Assembly: GCA_910574455.1 (NCBI GenBank)
Contig: CAJSYZ010000007.1
Location: forward strand, 3,479,773-3,543,772
Length of the DNA stretch: 64,000 nucleotides
Source: Trichaptum fuscoviolaceum
Lineage: Eukaryota > Basidiomycota > Agaricomycetes > Hymenochaetales > Trichaptaceae
Direction of reading: 5' to 3'
Shown: in pieces, positions 21,684 to 33,007 of the stretch
Layout: each line of letters begins with the position of its first letter
Numbering within the stretch: the first letter of the stretch is position 1
Made by a program: the position numbers and the translations under genes
Notes under the pieces: model-generated
The model's database searches: none
Told to the model about the DNA's origin: nothing
The model's input: only the letters and a program-made list of their open reading frames with translations

Positions 21684-24481
21684 ATGAAGCTTCAAGTGTG
21701 AGCAATGCTCACTGGCTGTACTCCAGAGTGATGTTCACTATATGAACAATTACTCAAGTCAAATATGACATGGGTGATCATCAGCAGTGAGTGAAGTTCA
21801 AAAGTGAGCTTGAAGCGGTGCTCACCTCTGAAGCTCACTTTGCTCCCTCCTATAGAGGGTAGTATACAGCTGTAGTTATACTATAATACAACAAATGTCT
21901 ATTTAATAATTGAGCATACCCACCGCTTTTTTGAGCTAATTATAGTACTCAGGCACTGCTGATTGACAGTATGCTGTAATAATTTAGAATTTCATAATTT
22001 CCATCTATTTTGAGATATGAGGCACATCAGGGTCCAGGACCCTGAGGTCTGGCAGGTTCCAGGTCACTTGGTGCCTGCTGCCGCTTTAGGGGGTCGTGGG
22101 AATAAATTCAAATTAGCCTTTGCAGGCCCTACAGGCCTTTAAAAATAGCGCAAAAATAGCCAAAAAATCAGAAAAATATTCCTGGGCACTGCCGCTTTGC
22201 CCTAGCGTGGGAACTACGCTTCTGGGCGACCATATTAGGCTACCAGGGTGCTCTGGGCCTTCCTGGGCCCTTCCAAAAGCGGTAAAAATCATCATAAAAT
22301 AGATAATTATATTCATTTGCCCCTGCATATATGCAGGCTTCCCCTGGGCCTACCAGCAGCAAATAAAATGCACTAAAATCAGAATATATTAAGAGAAGTA
22401 TATCTAAGATGAACTAGAAGGCTATATATAGAAATACTCGCTGGGAACATGTGTAGAATAGCAGAACATGTTCTATTTTTAATACATAGCAAATGGGGCT
22501 CATTGCACCACATTGGGGTACCTCCGGAATGCAAATTTTGATGGGAATCCAATGGTGCATACTAGACGAACTGAAACGGGCTTTCACAGCGCCAAAATAT
22601 GCACTTTACGTTTTGTTACAATTTATTCTTTTATTTAAATGTTATTTTTATTACAGCACTTCTACTGCACATAATGGCACGTATAGATAGCCGAAATGGT
22701 AGAGAATGAAGAGGGGAACAATAATATGGGCTTAGAATAACTACGCGGCAGCTATATATAGCTGTAGCACACCAACTCTTTTCGGAGTGCATGCAATTAT
22801 TGTTTCTCTCTCATATACATATACACACAGTATTTACGTGTGCTAATAGCTTTGAATAGCTCTCTATATATGCCTTTCATGCTGTACAAAGTTTCACGGC
22901 AATCGGAGCTCATTCTGAATTGATATAAGGCATGCAATTTTCGGAAAGAATGGTTAATTTTAATTTATCGGGAGAGTTATAGGTCAGGCACAGAGTGCCA
23001 AACATTCACTATAAATATCCTAAACATAATCCAATAGCATGTTTGGGATGCAGGTGGACTGGGGAAGTCATATCCAACATTGTAGGGTAATATGCTATGT
23101 GTGATATCAGAATATACATGTTATGTCAGAAACACATATAACTTACAGTTTCCACCTGCATCCCAAACATGCTATTGGATTATGTTTAGGATACTTATAG
23201 TGAATGTTTGGCACTCTGTGCCTGACCTATAACTCTCCCGATAAATTAAAATTAACCATTCTTTCCGAAAATTGCATGCCTTATATCAATTCAGAATGAG
23301 CTCCGATTGCCGTGAAACTTTGTACAGCATGAAAGGCATATATAGAGAGCTATTCAAAGCTATTAGCACACGTAAATACTGTGTGTATATGTATATGAGA
23401 GAGAAACAATAATTGCATGCACTCCGAAAAGAGTTGGTGTGCTACAGCTATATATAGCTGCCGCGTAGTTATTCTAAGCCCATATTATTGTTCCCCTCTT
23501 CATTCTCTACCATTTCGGCTATCTATACGTGCCATTATGTGCAGTAGAAGTGCTGTAATAAAAATAACATTTAAATAAAAGAATAAATTGTAACAAAACG
23601 TAAAGTGCATATTTTGGCGCTGTGAAAGCCCGTTTCAGTTCGTCTAGTATGCACCATTGGATTCCCATCAAAATTTGCATTCCGGAGGTACCCCAATGTG
23701 GTGCAATGAGCCCCATTTGCTATGTATTAAAAATAGAACATGTTCTGCTATTCTACACATGTTCCCAGCGAGTATTTCTATATATAGCCTTCTAGTTCAT
23801 CTTAGATATACTTCTCTTAATATATTCTGATTTTAGTGCATTTTATTTGCTGCTGGTAGGCCCAGGGGAAGCCTGCATATATGCAGGGGCCAATGAATAT
23901 AATTATCTATTTTATGATGATTTTTACCGCTTTTGGAAGGGCCCAGGAAGGCCCAGAGCACCCTGGTAGCCTAATATGGTCGCCCAGAAGCGTAGTTCCC
24001 ACGCTAGGGCAAAGCGGCAGTGCCCAGGAATATTTTTCTGATTTTTTGGCTATTTTTGCGCTATTTTTAAAGGCCTGTAGGGCCTGCAAAGGCTAATTTG
24101 AATTTATTCCCACGACCCCCTAAAGCGGCAGCAGGCACCAAGTGACCTGGAACCTGCCAGACCTCAGGGTCCTGGACCCTGATGTGCCTCATATCTCAAA
24201 ATGGATGGAAATTATGAAATTCTAAATTATTACAGCATACTGTCAATCAGCAGTGCCTGAGTACTATAATTAGCTCAAAAAAGCGGTGGGTATGCTCAAT
24301 TATTAAATAGACATTTGTTGTATTATAGTATAACTATAGCTGTATACTACCCTCTATAGGAGGGAGCAAAGTGAGCTTCAGAGGTGAGCACTGCTTCAAG
24401 CTCACTTTTGAACTTCACTCACTGCTGATGATCACCCATGTCGTATTTGACTTGAGTAATTGTTCATATAGTGAGCTTCAT
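21684..24481. mobile_element. 2.8-kb palindromic (foldback-type) element
   Basis: Two inverted arms, 21735-23058 and 23151-24474, are 1,324 bp each and separated by a 92-bp spacer. Paired positions add to 46,209 at both ends and at internal landmarks, so the arms align without net gaps; I saw only scattered mismatches. The outer edges both end in TGAAGC/GCTTCA; the left edge has about 44 extra bases (21691-21734). Arms contain several GTGAGC/GCTCAC words near the ends, a Pro/Gly-rich short tract and AT-rich DNA. The small open frames inside (60-71 codons) appear once per arm only because the arms are copies, and resemble no protein. It joins hAT-B DNA on the left and LINE DNA on the right, without a clear target duplication. 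Confidence 0.8.
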
Positions 24482-24974
24482 TTCTGCTGGTAGCAGTGCT
24501 TCCGCTGCTATCACAGCAATCTGGGATTCTGGCATTTTGCCTTCTTCAGGGGACTCGTCTTCATGCCTCTGTTCAGCGAGCTGGATGATGTGGCCGATGT
24601 GGGGCAGCAGGTCCAGCATCTGTGTCAAGAATCTAGGCCGAGCAGCATTACGGGCCGGTGTTGGGTGATGGGGGAGAGCACCTCTGATGTGCGCTTCCTG
24701 GGTGGGGGGGTGGCAGGCTTGTCATCTTCATCATCTTCATCATCTTCAGATGGTGCCGGGCGATCATCCTTGGGCATGGGGCTGTCTTGTAGGACAGGAG
24801 TGTTGGGAGTGGCGCCAGACAGTGAGCCTGGCTTGGGAGTCTTTGGTGGTGGGCCTTTAGAGCCCGAGGCAGTGTTCTTGGACATAGGGTGTATGCAGTG
24901 ATGCGCAGGACGACCAAACTATAGGGGAGCAATGGCTCAACCCAAATAGGAAGGTAGTGGTAACAGGTCAAGGA
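24482..24974 (-). mobile_element. 5' end fragment of a second Tad1-like LINE
   Basis: Reading leftward from 24974, the sequence TCCTTGACCTGTTACC then CACTACCTTCCT matches the 5' end of the intact LINE at 26977 at moderate identity. An ATG at 24885 opens an ORF1 start (MSKNTASGSKGPPPKTPKPG) with the shared word TSEVLSP. The protein continues (FLTQMLDLLPHIGHIIQLAE) until the palindrome cuts it at about 24481. It is a related but different LINE family from the one at 26977. Confidence 0.65.
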
Positions 24975-26976
24975 GTGTGCCTCCCATTGCTTCTGGGCAT
25001 TGAGGGTGTTTTGCTCGCGGAGGGCGGATATTGAAGGTAGGGAAGATGAGGGTGGCAGTTCTGTGGCTTTCTTTGCCTCTTCATCAGCCCATTCGTTTCC
25101 TGGGACGCCTGAGTGACCTGGGCACCAGTGAAACTCGATTCTGAGATTGGGGTGAATGTCCAGCAGGTTGGTGATGCCTGCTTTCCAAGCGAGTAGTAAG
25201 TGGGTGCCAGGTGCTGATGGCCAGTCGCGGACAAGGCGAAGGGCGGTTAGCGAATCTGACATGAAGACGATGGACTCCACTTCCAGGAGGTGGCAGCCGA
25301 AGTGAGAGGCAGCCCAAGCTGGAGCAGACGCAAGGGAGAAGATCTCAGCGTCAGTGGCAGTGGCGATTTTGGGGGAAGTGCAATGTCTGAAGCCCAAGCG
25401 ATGTTGACCGCGCATGGCGACAATAGCTGAGCCAGACTTGTGCTCGAGTCTGGAGCCGTCTGTGAAAATCTGGACGGAGGTGGTGGTGCACAGAGAGTTG
25501 GCAGATGAGACAAACGCCTGGCGAGTGTCAGTGTCAACGGGACCGGCAGGGATGGCAAACTTGAGGTGTCCTCCAGCAAAAGCAAGTGGATCCTCCCAGG
25601 GAGAGTGTGTGTACGCAGGGACCTGTTGGGCAATCGGGACACGGTCGGCAAGCGAAGAAGAGTACAGGCGGGGTTTTTGTGCTGCAGGAATAGCACGTCT
25701 ACCTATGGAATGGGGAGTGCGCCAAAGGCGAAGAGCATGATTAGTTTTAAGATAGTTAAAATAAAACTGAAACGGGGGCATAGAGCAAAGATAATTGGTG
25801 CTTAGCGGTGAAGCGCCTCGGTAAACACCAAGGATCCACCTGCAAGCGGTGTTCTGGACACCCTGTAGACGAGCCACAAGGGTCTTCTGGCGGGTGCCAG
25901 TGTACCAAACCGGCGCAGCCCATGCGAGGACTGTTCTGACGCAGGCTGAGTAAAGCTGGCGAAGGTTGAGGGCAGACATGCCTCGCTCTGTGTTGGCGAG
26001 CAGGCGAATGGCAGCGAGTGTTGAGAGGCCCTTGGAGCGCATGCGCTCAACATGGGGTTTGAAAGACAAGGCCGGGTCCCACCAGATCCCCAACCACTGA
26101 AGTGGGATGGAGGGCTTAATGAGAGTGTCCTCGTCGAGTTGGACGCCCCGGGAGTCCCAGCCGCGATATCTTTGGCGACGCCCAGGGGGGTGGAAATGGA
26201 GGAGCTTGGTCTTCGCGGTCTCGATGTTGAGGTTGATGTCGTTGAAGAGCGAGTTGAGGTGGTGGTAGGCGCCTACTAAGTTCCTGCAGTTGGCGGTGAC
26301 TGATGAGCCAGTGATGGTAATCATGTGGTCGTCGACGTATGCAAGGAGCTCGCAGTCAGGGTGGCGGAACCGCTGAATCGCAATAGCTGCAAAAAGAGTG
26401 GAGAGAATGGGTGAGACAGGGGAGCCCTGAGGCGTCCCAAAGTCCGGTTTGCGGACACTAGGGAGTGTGGTGCCATCAAAAGAGATAGCAGCCTCCCGCC
26501 CGGTCATGAAAGAAAGGCACCAGTCTGCCATGTCTGGCGAACAACCTAACTCCAAGAGCCGGTGGTGGAGGTGTTGTGGATGGACCGAATCAAAGAAGCC
26601 TTGTATGTCCACTGCTAGGACAGAACACACTTTGTCTTCCGACTGGGCTTTCTCCACAATCTGTAAAAGGCGTTGGGCGGCGTCATAGACAGAGTGTCCT
26701 TGACAACCGCCATACTGGTTTGGGGGAAGCCAGTTCTGAGTGTTAGCCAGAAACTGGAGACGGTTAGCAAGAATCTTCTCAAGGAGTTTCCCTAAGGTCT
26801 CCTCAAGAGTAATCGGTCTGTATGACCAAGGAGAGAATTGGTCCTTCTTGTTTGGCTTCCTGAGCATTACTACCTTCGTTATCCGCCAGCACGCTGGGTG
26901 GTGGCCCAAATGCAGACAGTCGTTGAACAAAGATAGCACCTCCTTAGCGAAAGATCCAATCACCCATTTGAGGGGA
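24975..26976 (-). mobile_element. LINE RT-RNase H fragment, inverted relative to the intact LINE
   Basis: A 2.0-kb piece aligns without net gaps, in reverse complement, to 30397-32398 of the intact LINE (paired positions add to 57,373). It encodes reverse transcriptase (AVDIQGFFDSVHPQHL, GTPQGSPVSPIL, LLAYVDDHM) and RNase H (FTDGSRLEHKSGSA, WCPGHSGVPGNEWADEEA). About a dozen residues differ over some 650, for example YGGCQGH for YGGRQGH. Both ends abut LINE 5' ends pointing away from it (24974 leftward, 26977 rightward). It lacks endonuclease, ORF1 and 3' end, so it is a dead fragment although its frame is open. Confidence 0.85.
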
Positions 26977-27042
26977 TCCTTCTTAACCTCTAACCACTAC
27001 CTTCCTGATTTGGTTGAGCCCCCCCGCTCCCATTGGTTAGGC

Positions 27043-29003
27043 ATGGCAGACAGCCACACATCTAAGAAACCGTCTATCGCGGCCAAACCTGGTCGGTTGT
27101 CAGCGTCTGCTGCTGCTGCCGCCACTGGCCAACCCCCCTCCGTCACCGTTGTTGCTCCGGCAACGACATCGACCGCCACCCCCGTCCCCTCGGGTCTGGG
27201 CTCGCCTGTACAGCTCAGACAAAGCGAACTCGATGTACTACCTCCCTCCTCACCACTCCCACCTAGCTCTGACGCTGGTATGCCGTTGGCCTTCCCGGCA
27301 ACACCGCACGCGGGTGAGAAGCGTACGGCCTCTGTCCTGTCCCCATTACCGGGGCGCCCTGCTCCCCCCACTGATTCCTTTCCGGAACATGAGATGGCAC
27401 TAATACATGGCATGTACCATCTCTGGGACACCCTCTCTGACCAGCTCACGGCCAACTTTGCTGACCTGAGCAAGACCCCCCACGAGCGAATGATGTTGAA
27501 CGCCAGCACACTAGGTGGACTGTATGCAGCAACCTACACAATGCTGTCAACACTTGTGGATGGGAAGGATGCTAATCCCAACGTCAAAGAGTATGCTGAC
27601 CGTGCGGCAGCTGCCTTCCAACAACACCATGCCGAAACCAGCGTCCCACTCCCCCCACCATTTGTACCCTCCCCCACTCCTGACGACGACCCAGCATCCA
27701 GCAAGAGCATGGCCACTATGAACAAGGCCCTCACTCAGCTGATCAAGGAAGTCCGCGTTGTGCAGAAGCAGAATGCAGGCATCAGTAAGTTGAACAGCGA
27801 TGTTGGCACCCTCTCCAGACAGGTGCAGACTCTACTCGACCGGCCTCCACCCCCCCCCTCGCATCAACCCGCCGCCACCCCCCCCAGGTAGCTCCAGCCC
27901 CAGTCCCACTCACCTACGCTCAGGTGGCAGCTGTCGCTGCCCCAGCACCCCCTGCCACTACCACCCCAGCCCCCAAGGCCACGGGCAGGACCACTCCCAA
28001 GAAGGCACCCTCCTCAGGACGTGCCTCACCCCCACCACCCAAGATGTATGCCAAGGAGCCGACTTTGGTGTTTACAGCTAACCCCTACATCCCAGCAGCT
28101 AAGCGTAAGTCTGGTGCCGCCCTTACTACAGCGGTACGTAATTTCTTTGCTGAGCTGCCCACCACAAAGCATCTTCTGGTACGGTCTGCGGTTTTCAACA
28201 CTAAAGGCCGTATCGTATGCACGTTCACACACCGTCCAGGCTCCACTGAGGGCATGGCGGTCGAAAGCGCTCTGGATAGCCATGCGGGTGCCCTGTGTGC
28301 TCACTTGGCTCCCATTTGCTACACGGGTACCATGCAAGTGCCACCGGTACTCACTGCAACCCGGGTCCGTCCGCGATCCACCCTTAGGATTTCCATGGTT
28401 CCCACTAGGGACACTACTCTTCCTAAGGGTCAGCGGATGACGTACACTCAGGAGGATCTGCTGGCCGAGTTTAACAGCAATCCCATTCTTAGCGACCTCC
28501 AGTACATTGTCCCCCCCCACTACACAGCACAATCGGATGCACTTGAGAAAGAGAAACTCGAGATTTGCCCGGTTATATTCACCTTTGCAGACAGAGAGAA
28601 AGGAGAAATATGCGAGAAGCTCCTCAAAAAGCCGACCGTGTGGCTCTTCGGACTCCGGCTCCGCCTATCCATCCCACCAATGCGCCCAGGCTTCTCTCAG
28701 TGCGACAGATGCCAGGCGCTTGGTCATTCCAGCAGGGGCTGCAAGGCCCCTATCACATGTGCATATTGCGCCGGTCCGCATGCCACTAAGTACCACCGCT
28801 CGAAGTGCCCAACCTGCGCTCAGGAAGCTGTTCCAGCTGGCACCCCGTGCTCCCATCCCCGTCTCTGCGCTAACTGTCAGGGCCCTCATAGATCCACATC
28901 TGTGAAGTGCCCTCAGAGGCGTAAGTATGGCCCCTCACCAAACGATGATGAGTCCGATTCAGACTCTGATTTGCCCGATGACACTATGGAGCAAGGAGAA
29001 TGA
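27043..29003 (+). pseudogene. LINE ORF1 (gag-like nucleic-acid-binding protein), one frameshift
   Basis: ATG at 27043 opens MADSHTSKKPSIAAKPG. The N-terminal half is Pro/Ala/Ser-rich with a helical segment (MNKALTQLIKEVRVVQKQ). The frame closes at 27891, directly after runs of C at 27850-27884; shifting by one base restores PQVAPAPVPLTYAQVAAV and continues to 29003. The C-terminal part carries three CCHC knuckles: CDRCQALGHSSRGC, CAYCAGPHATKYHRSKC and CANCQGPHRSTSVKC, near the end before an acidic tail (DDESDSDSDLPDD). ORF1 proteins coat LINE RNA for retrotransposition. The shift may be a real mutation or a miscount in the C runs. The TGA stop overlaps the ATG of ORF2 by four bases. Confidence 0.85.
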
Positions 29004-32000
29004 TTGACACAATCCGTGTCCTTCAGTGGAATGCTGCCCACTCATTAGCAGCAATTCATTCTCTTTTTCCTCTCCTTGCTGATAACCCCCGCCCCCCACA
29101 CCTATTGCTTATCCAGGAACCGCCCTGGTACAAAATTGGTACCCAACCCTCACTGACTAACCCAGATGGAGATGACGTCTTCAATGTCCCCTCTATTCCA
29201 GGTTACGTCCCCTGCCTCCCACCGGCCACCCGTCCGCGAGTGGTTACTTACGTTTCACGGTCCCTTCCAACACACTCATGGTCTATCGTCGGTGCAGCGT
29301 CACATGGCACTGATGTCCTGACTATTGAGGTTCGCTCTACCCACACTGTTCGCCTCTGCAACTACTACTGCCAGCAGGCGCCAGGGAGGGTAGCCCCAAC
29401 CCCCACTTACCCAGGTGAGTCGTTTCTCTTCAGTCTCACCCCGGCAATAGCCGCTTCCCTAACAATCGCTGGCGACTTCTATCGCCGGCATCGTTCCTGG
29501 TCAGAGTTGCCATGTTCCAATGCCGAGTCAAACAGGGGGCAACCCTTGGATGACTTCTTCCGAGAGCATGGACATGAGCCTGCCCATCACCCAGATGTGG
29601 ACACTCGTCCGGGTAAAGATGGGCCGCGTTGTCCGATTGATATGGTCTGGACTGCGCCCAATATCCCACCAGAGCAGGTGATGGATACATTCACCAGCTC
29701 CCACTCCGCTCTCTCAGACCACACCCTACTTACATGGGAGGTGCCAGTTGGACCATTCGTCCACCTTCCACGGCCCCCCAGACTGTCTAATGATGACAGA
29801 GAGGCGTGGTGTGCTACTGCCTTTCCCTTGCTGCATGAGGCGTTCGCGCTTCCTGCGTCAGACAAGGCTGAACTAGATGCCAAAGCCAAAGCCATTCAAT
29901 CTGCAATGGTGGCGGCGATGGAATTAATGACTAAACCCAGAAAGCGCTCCAAGACAGAGGTCCCATGGTGGTCCCCTGAGTGCTCATCCTCACTCGCGGC
30001 AATTAAGGACGCCCCTACCGCCCGTTTGCGCGCCGCTGCTAAACGCGCCTTCAAAGCCACCACAAGAGCAGCGCGTCGCGTGTTCTATGCAGAACAGGTC
30101 AAAGACGCCAATTCCACCAACATCTGGAGCTGGGCCAAGCGTGGCCTCGGTATCCGCCCTACTCCTGTGCCTTCGCTGAGGAAACCAGATGGCACCTTCA
30201 CCACCACTGAGCAGGAGAAAGCTGAGTTGTTCCATTCTACCTACTTTCCTCCTCCCCCACCACTTCCAGCAGCAGGCTTACGCCCGCTGCCCCCACCTTC
30301 TGCAGCGGCGCCTCCCATACTCATGAAAGAGCTTATGGACGCCCTGGCCGGCACCTCCAACTTGTCTGCTCCTGGCCCCTCGGGCGTCGGATACCGTCCC
30401 CTCAAATGGGTGATTGGATCCTTCGCTAAGGAGGTGCTATCTTTGTTCAATGACTGTCTGCGCTTGGGCCACCACCCAGCGTGCTGGCAGATAACAAAGG
30501 TAGTAATGCTCAGGAAGCCAAACAAGAAGGACCAATTCTCTCCTTGGTCATACAGACCGATTACTCTTGAGGAGACCTTAGGGAAACTCCTTGAGAAGAT
30601 TCTTGCTAACCGTCTCCAGTTTCTGGCTAACACTCAGAACTGGCTTCCCCCAAACCAGTATGGCGGTCGTCAAGGACACTCTGTCTATGACGCCGCCCAA
30701 CGCCTTTTACAGATTGTGGAGAAAGCCCAGTCGGAAGACAAAGTGTGTTCTGTCCTAGCGGTGGACATACAAGGCTTCTTTGATTCGGTCCATCCACAAC
30801 ACCTCCACCACCGGCTCTTGGAGTTAGGTTGTTCGCCAGACATGGCAGACTGGTGCCTTTCTTTCATGACCGGGCGGGAGGCAGCTATCTCTTTTGATGG
30901 CACCACACTCCCTAGTGTCCGCAAACCGGACTTTGGGACGCCTCAGGGCTCCCCAGTCTCACCCATTCTCTCCACTCTTTTTGCAGCAATTGCAATTCAG
31001 CGGTTCCACCACCCTGACTGCGAGCTCCTAGCATACGTCGACGACCACATGATTGCCATCACTGGCTCATCAGTCACCGCCAACTGCAGGAACTTAGTAG
31101 GCGCTTACCACCACCTCAACTCGCTCTTCAACGACATCAATCTCAACATCGAGACTGCGAAGACCGAGCTCCTCCATTTCCACCCCCCTGGGCGTCGCCA
31201 CAGATATCGCGGCTGGGACTCCCGGGGCGTCCAACTCGACGAGGACACTCTCATTAAACCCTCCATCCCACTTCGGTGGTTGGGGATCTGGTGGGACCCG
31301 GCCTTGTCTTTCAAACCCCATGTTGAGCGCATGCGCTCCAAGGGCCTCTCAACACTCGCTGCCATTCGCCTGCTCGCCAACACAGAGCGAGACATGTCCG
31401 CCCTCAACCTTCGCCAGCTTTACTCAGCCTGCGTCAGAACAGTCCTCGCATGGGCTGCGCCGGTTTGGTACACTGGCACCCGCCAGAAGACCCTTGTGGC
31501 TCGTCTACAGGGTGTCCAGAACACCGCTTGCAGGTGGATCCTTGGTGTTTACCGAGGCGCTTCACCGCTAAGCACCAATTATCTTTGCTCTATGCCCCCG
31601 TTTCAGTTTTATTTTAACTATCTTAAAACTAATCATGCTCTTCGCCTTTGGCGCACTCCCCATTCCGTAGGTAGACGTGCTATTCCTGCAGCACAAAAAC
31701 CCCGCCTGTACTCTTCTTCGCTTGCCGACCGTGTCCCGATTGCCCAACAGGTCCCTGCGTACACACACTCTCCCTGGGAGGATCCACTTGCTTTTGCTGG
31801 AGGACACCTCAAGTTTGCCATCCCTGCCGGTCCCGTTGACACTGACACTCGCCAGGCGTTTGTCTCATCTGCCAACTCTCTGTGCACCACCACCTCCGTC
31901 CAGATTTTCACAGACGGCTCCAGACTCGAGCACAAGTCTGGCTCAGCTATTGTCGCCATGCGCGGTCAACATCGCTTGGGCTTCAGACATTGCACTTCCC

Positions 32001-33007
32001 CCAAAATCGCCACTGCCACTGACGCTGAGATCTTCTCCCTTGCGTCTGCTCCAGCTTGGGCTGCCTCTCACTTCGGCTGCCACCTCCTGGAAGTGGAGTC
32101 CATCGTCTTCATGTCAGATTCGCTAACCGCCCTTCGCCTTGTCCGCGACTGGCCATCAGCACCTGGCGCCCACTTACTACTCGCTTGGAAAGCAGGCATC
32201 ACCAACCTGCTGGACATTCACCCCAATCTCAAAATCGAGTTTCACTGGTGCCCGGGTCACTCAGGCGTCCCAGGAAACGAATGGGCTGATGAAGAGGCAA
32301 AGAAAGCCACAGAACTGCCACCCTCATCCTCCCTTCCTTTGATATCCGCCCTCCGCGAGCAGAACACTCTCAACGCCCAGAAGCAATGGGAGGCTCACCT
32401 CGCCCATGCCACTGCCTCAACTGCCGACAAGTACTTGGCAATCACAGGCCCACCAAAACGTCGTCCGCGCGCACTCATGGAGATGTCGGACACCTACCCC
32501 CGCACTGAGATTTCAGCAGTTGCTCAAGTTCTCTGCTGCGCTGGCCCCTTTGGGGCGTACTGGATGCGCATGAGCCCAGAATATAGGCGCAGAAACGGCC
32601 TGATCACCTACTATCGTTGGCACAATCATCCTCCTTGGCCTGCCCAGACCGCCGCCCACATACTTGGTGGTTGCGAGACTTTCCGCCCTTGGATTGGTAA
32701 GGTCTGGCCTAAAGGCACCCCACTCCCAGCCCACCACACAGAGTGGGCAGATGAACCCCTCATCGACGTGATTCGCAAGTGGCTTAAGTTCACTAAGCAT
32801 CTCGACCGCCCCACTCAGCGCACCTCAGCTGCCATTCGCCTTGCGTTTGCAATGATGGAGCTAGATGGCCTCCCAACCGACCAGGACATGGACCTGACGA
32901 CCCTTCGTTTGTACGTACGGCGCGCCCTTGGACCATGCACTCAGGACACGGACCCGGATCTTTATGATTTTAACGGTCACGTTTCAGACCCCCCTCTTGA
33001 TCTTTGA
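29000..33007 (+). CDS. LINE ORF2: endonuclease, reverse transcriptase, RNase H
   Basis: One uninterrupted frame of 1,335 codons. Residues 1-250 are an APE-like endonuclease: QEPPW (catalytic Glu), AGDFYRRHRSW where the family has GDFN-x-H, and SALSDHTLL (catalytic Asp-His). The reverse transcriptase spans about 440-760 (YRPITLEETLGKLLEKI, VDIQGFFDSV, GTPQGSPVSP, YVDD). RNase H is near 975-1110, with FTDGS, DAEIFSLASA, MSDSLTALR and the final HSGVPGNEWADEEA. A C-terminal segment (RWHNHPPWPAQTAAHILGGC) is a degraded Cys/His knuckle. The ATGA overlap with ORF1 suggests termination-reinitiation. The open frame implies recent activity; the Asn-to-Tyr change in the endonuclease site is odd. Confidence 0.9.
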   Translation: MIDTIRVLQWNAAHSLAAIHSLFPLLADNPRPPHLLLIQEPPWYKIGTQPSLTNPDGDDVFNVPSIPGYVPCLPPATRPRVVTYVSRSLPTHSWSIVGAASHGTDVLTIEVRSTHTVRLCNYYCQQAPGRVAPTPTYPGESFLFSLTPAIAASLTIAGDFYRRHRSWSELPCSNAESNRGQPLDDFFREHGHEPAHHPDVDTRPGKDGPRCPIDMVWTAPNIPPEQVMDTFTSSHSALSDHTLLTWEVPVGPFVHLPRPPRLSNDDREAWCATAFPLLHEAFALPASDKAELDAKAKAIQSAMVAAMELMTKPRKRSKTEVPWWSPECSSSLAAIKDAPTARLRAAAKRAFKATTRAARRVFYAEQVKDANSTNIWSWAKRGLGIRPTPVPSLRKPDGTFTTTEQEKAELFHSTYFPPPPPLPAAGLRPLPPPSAAAPPILMKELMDALAGTSNLSAPGPSGVGYRPLKWVIGSFAKEVLSLFNDCLRLGHHPACWQITKVVMLRKPNKKDQFSPWSYRPITLEETLGKLLEKILANRLQFLANTQNWLPPNQYGGRQGHSVYDAAQRLLQIVEKAQSEDKVCSVLAVDIQGFFDSVHPQHLHHRLLELGCSPDMADWCLSFMTGREAAISFDGTTLPSVRKPDFGTPQGSPVSPILSTLFAAIAIQRFHHPDCELLAYVDDHMIAITGSSVTANCRNLVGAYHHLNSLFNDINLNIETAKTELLHFHPPGRRHRYRGWDSRGVQLDEDTLIKPSIPLRWLGIWWDPALSFKPHVERMRSKGLSTLAAIRLLANTERDMSALNLRQLYSACVRTVLAWAAPVWYTGTRQKTLVARLQGVQNTACRWILGVYRGASPLSTNYLCSMPPFQFYFNYLKTNHALRLWRTPHSVGRRAIPAAQKPRLYSSSLADRVPIAQQVPAYTHSPWEDPLAFAGGHLKFAIPAGPVDTDTRQAFVSSANSLCTTTSVQIFTDGSRLEHKSGSAIVAMRGQHRLGFRHCTSPKIATATDAEIFSLASAPAWAASHFGCHLLEVESIVFMSDSLTALRLVRDWPSAPGAHLLLAWKAGITNLLDIHPNLKIEFHWCPGHSGVPGNEWADEEAKKATELPPSSSLPLISALREQNTLNAQKQWEAHLAHATASTADKYLAITGPPKRRPRALMEMSDTYPRTEISAVAQVLCCAGPFGAYWMRMSPEYRRRNGLITYYRWHNHPPWPAQTAAHILGGCETFRPWIGKVWPKGTPLPAHHTEWADEPLIDVIRKWLKFTKHLDRPTQRTSAAIRLAFAMMELDGLPTDQDMDLTTLRLYVRRALGPCTQDTDPDLYDFNGHVSDPPLDL

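Noticed and set aside
22113..24096. Identical 60-71 codon ORFs on opposite strands
   Set aside because: They are mirror images created by the palindrome arms and resemble no protein.
24648..26963. 771-codon frame considered as a complete LINE ORF2
   Set aside because: It begins inside the reverse transcriptase and after the RNase H changes into the 5' UTR and shadow frame of another LINE; endonuclease and 3' end are absent.
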